From Hydractinia symbiolongicarpus (taxonomy: Eukaryota; Cnidaria; Hydrozoa; Anthoathecata; Hydractiniidae), in NCBI RefSeq assembly GCF_029227915.1, contig NC_079882.1, positions 15,574,501-15,638,500 of the forward strand: 64,000 nt of DNA, given 5' to 3'. The translations under genes were made by a program, and so were the position numbers. Below the pieces are notes generated by a model. The model did not search any database. It worked only from the letters and a program-made list of their open reading frames with translations, and was not told the origin of the DNA. Each line of letters starts with the position of its first letter. Position 1 is the stretch's first letter. Shown in pieces: positions 61,408-64,000 of this stretch.

Positions 61408-63922
61408 TTAGACTGCAAAAGGCCATATTACAGCCTTTATAGGACTGTGCACGTAGTTAAGAGTGTTGTAAAGCAAAAGCGCTAATGAAAACGACTTGGG
61501 AGGTGGTAGCGCATTGAGACTGGAAGGAATAGTCCAATGGTAACCTGCACAGGCAGATGGAACCACGTGATTTACGTGTGAGGCCTCTATTAGACTGCAA
61601 AAGGCCAAATTAAAGCCTTTATAGGACTGTGCACGTAGTTAAGAGTGTTGTAAGGCAACAGCGCTAATAAAAACGACTTGGGACGTTGTAGCGCATTGAG
61701 ACTGGAACGACTAGTCCAATGGTAACCTGCACAGACCGGTGAAACTACGTGATTAACGTGTGAGGCCTTTATTAGACTGCAAAAGGCTATATTACAGCCT
61801 TTATTGGACTGTGCAGGTAGTTAAGAGTGTTCTAAGACCACGGCGCTAAGGAAAACCACTTGGATCAATGGTAACCTGCACAGGCAGATGGAACCACGTG
61901 ATTTACGTGTGAGGCCTCTATTAGACTGCAAAAGGCCAAATTAAAGCCTTTATAGGACTGTGCACGTAGTTAAGAGTGTTGTAAGGCAACAGCGCTAATA
62001 AAAACGACTTGGGACGTTGTAGCGCATTGAGACTGGAACGACTAGTCCAATGGTAACCTGCACAGACCGGTGAAACTACGTGATTAACGTGTGAGGCCTT
62101 TATTAGACCGCAATGGGCCATATTACAGACTTTATAGGACTGTGCACGTAGTTAAGAGTGTTGTAAGGCAACGGCACCAATGAAAACGACTTGGGACGTT
62201 GTAGCGCATTGAGACTGGAAGGACTAGGTCAATGGTGACCTGCGCAGACCGGTGAAACCACGTGATTAACGTGTGAGGCCTTTATTAGACTGCAATGGGC
62301 CATATTACAGCCTTTATAGGACTGTGAACGTAGTTAAGAGTGTTGTAAAGCAACGACGCCAATGAAAACGACTTGGGACGTTGTAGCGCATTGAGACTGT
62401 AAGGACTAGGCCAATGGTAACCTGCGCAGACAGGTGAAACCACGTGATTTACGTATGAAGCCTTTACTAGACTGCAAAAGGCCAAATTACAGCCTTTATA
62501 GGACTGTGCACGTAGTTAAGGGTGTCTTAAGGCAACGGCTCTAATGAAAACGACTTGGGACGTTGTAGCGCATTGAAACTGGAAGGACTAGGCCAATGGT
62601 AACCTGCACAGGCAGATGGAACCACGTGATTTACGTCTGAGGCCTCTATTAGACTGCAAAAGGCCATATTATAGCCTTTATGGGACTGTGCACGTAGTTA
62701 AGAGTGTTGTAAAGCAACAGCCTTAATGAAAACGACTTGAGAGGTTGTAGCGAATTAAGACTGGAAGGACTAGGTCAATGGTGACCTGCGCAGACCGGTG
62801 AAACCACGTGATTAACGTGTGAGGCCTTTATTAGACTGCAAAGGGCCATATTACAGCCTTTATAGGACTGTGCACGTAGTTAAGAGAGTTCTAAGGCAAC
62901 TTCGCCAATGAAAACGACTTGGGACGTTGAAGCGCATTGAGACTGGAAGGAATAGGCCAATGGTAACCTACGCAGACAGGTGAAACCACGTGATTTACGT
63001 GTGAGGCCTTTATTAGACTGCAAAAGGCCATATTACAGCCTTTGTAGGACTGTGCAGGTAGTTAAGAGTGTTCTAAGGCCACGGCGGTAAGGAAAACCAC
63101 TTGGATCGTTGTAGTGCATTGAGACTGGAAAGAATAGTCCAATGGTAACCTGCGCAGGCAGATGGAACCACGTGATTTACGTGTGAGGACTTTATTACAC
63201 TGCGAAAGGCCAAAATACAGCCTTTATAGGACTGTGCACGTAGTTAAGAGTGTTGTAAGGCAACAGCGCTAATGAAAACGACTTGGGACGTTGTAACGCA
63301 TTGAGACTGTAAGGACTAGGCCAATGGTAACCTGCGCAGACAGGTGAAACCACGTGATTTACGTGTGAGGCCTTTATTAGACTGCAAAAGGCCATATTAC
63401 AGCCTTTATAGGACTGTGCACGTAGTTAGGAGTGTTGTAAGGCAACGGCGCTAATGAAAACGACTTTGGACGTTGAAGCGCATTCAGACTGGAAGGACTA
63501 GGTCAATGGTGACCTGCGCAGACCGGTGAAACCACGTGATTAACGTGTGAGGCCTTTATTAGACTGCAAAGGGCCATATTACAGCCTTTATAGGACTGTG
63601 CACGTAGTTAAGAGAGTTCTAAGGCAACTTTGCCAATGAAAACGACTTGGGACGTTGTAGCGCATTGAGACTGTAGGGACTAGGCCAATGGTAACCTACG
63701 CAGACAGGTGAAACCACGTGATTTACGTGTGAGGCCTTTATTAGACTGCAAAAGGCCATATTACAGCCTTTATAGGACTATGCAGGTAGTTAAGAGTGTT
63801 CTAAGGCCACGGCGCTAAGGAAAACCACTTGGAACGTTGTAGTGCATTGAGACTGGAAGGAATAGTCAAATGGTAACCTGCGCAGGCAGATGGAACCATG
63901 TGATTTACGTGTGAGGCCTTTA
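61408..63922 (+). repeat. 14-monomer HOR, 2515 bp, copy 3
   Basis: It has the same 14-monomer order as 56742-59256 and retains the L and G lost in the middle copy. It shares TTATTGGACTG (near 61803) with the middle copy but not with the first. It has its own change CAACGACGCC near 62354. Confidence 0.92.
61772..61920 (+). repeat. Deleted L monomer, 149 bp, copy 3
   Basis: It has the same GGATCAATGG junction, 2151 bp after the second copy, and shares TTATTGGACTG with it. The second and third copies are therefore the closest relatives at this locus. Confidence 0.92.
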
Positions 63923-64000
63923 TTAGACTGCAAAAGGCCATATTACAGCCTTTATAGGACTGTGCACGTAGTTAAGAGTGTTGTAAAGCAAAAGCGCTAA
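63923..64000 (+). repeat. Right-edge partial F monomer
   Basis: The last 78 bases are the start of another F (ending GTAAAGCAAAAGCGCTAA), in the same register as 56742, 59257 and 61408. The HOR therefore continues beyond the window. Confidence 0.92.

Larger units (their letters stand above)
1..64000 (+). repeat. 182 bp satellite array, whole window
   Basis: Every part of the window is a copy of one 182 bp monomer. The recurring landmarks, in order, are TTAGACTGC, CCATATTACAGCC, GGACTGTGCACGTAG, GTTAAGAGTGTT, GACTTGGGACGTTGTAGC, CCAATGGTAACCTG and CACGTGATTTACGTG. All copies have the same orientation. Walking from TTAGACTGC to TTAGACTGC gives 352 units from 68 to 63923, and the summed unit lengths reproduce that distance exactly. 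No unique insert, transposon end, target-site duplication or gene interrupts it. Length and organisation resemble centromeric or pericentromeric satellites of plants and animals; that location is inferred. I do not recognise the family. Base counts in the 1451 monomer are 53 A, 34 C, 51 G and 44 T. Confidence 0.98.

Noticed and set aside
250-63395. Repeated minus-strand reading frames of about 66 codons (beginning MAFCSLIKASH) in roughly half of the monomers
   Set aside because: They start and end at the same monomer landmarks and read one monomer in one frame and the next in another, because 182 is not a multiple of 3. They overlap end to end, show no codon-type conservation, have no upstream signals, and vary as the DNA subfamilies do. 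They are by-products of the satellite.
1-64000. CRISPR array
   Set aside because: The whole 182 bp is repeated. There are no short repeats with unique spacers, and no cas genes.
1-64000. tRNA-, 5S- or SINE-derived origin with RNA polymerase III boxes
   Set aside because: I see no B-box (GGTTCGANTCC-like) or properly spaced A-box, no poly-A tail and no target-site duplications in the monomer.
1-64000. A previously undescribed gene system or defence locus
   Set aside because: No non-repetitive coding sequence exists anywhere in the window. The notable content is the higher-order organisation of the satellite itself.

Overview
The whole 64 kb is one uninterrupted, head-to-tail satellite DNA array. 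The repeat unit (monomer) is 182 bp, always in the same orientation, and I see no gene, RNA gene, transposon, inversion or unique sequence in it. Measuring every monomer from the TTA of its conserved TTAGACTGC gives 352 consecutive units between positions 68 and 63923, with partial units at both ends. The length sum closes exactly: 300 units of 182 bp, 24 of 185, 6 of 183, 6 of 181, 10 of 180, and six clearly deleted units (two of 109, one of 166, three of 149 bp). The array continues past both window edges.

A long single-family satellite with higher-order repeats (HORs) means eukaryotic nuclear heterochromatin, most likely (peri)centromeric. That location is inferred from the general behaviour of 150-190 bp satellites, not shown here. 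I do not recognise the family, so I name no species. One counted monomer (1451-1632) is 46.7% G+C, has more G than C on this strand, and has a CpG observed/expected ratio near 1.05, so CpG is not depleted.

Monomers fall into about 14 main subfamilies, labelled A to N here, plus derived forms (A', B2, B3, C', E', H', I2, J', J'', P). Their order repeats as HORs.

Layout: (1) 250-10313, two 5032 bp copies of a 28-monomer segment with only two noticed differences, containing nested 9-monomer HORs of 1641 bp; (2) 10314-11403, a divergent junction; (3) 11404-23801, four related units of 16, 17, 17 and 18 monomers; (4) 23253-30905, a 21-monomer unit of 3827 and 3826 bp, twice; (5) 30906-38560, mosaic 9-monomer units (1639 and 1641 bp) with chimeric monomers; (6) 38561-52390, a 38-monomer, 6915 bp segment, twice; (7) 51663-56741, two 14-monomer units; (8) 56742-64000, units of 2515, 2151 and 2515 bp (14, 12, 14 monomers) plus the start of another.

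Nothing here encodes a pathway. The biology is array evolution: repeated unequal exchange, segmental amplification, gene conversion between subfamilies, and small internal deletions that were then copied with the HOR. Each monomer also carries short dyad symmetries (a CACGTG-centred one and two competing hairpins). The many roughly 66-codon antisense reading frames are by-products of the repeat and are not annotated as genes.
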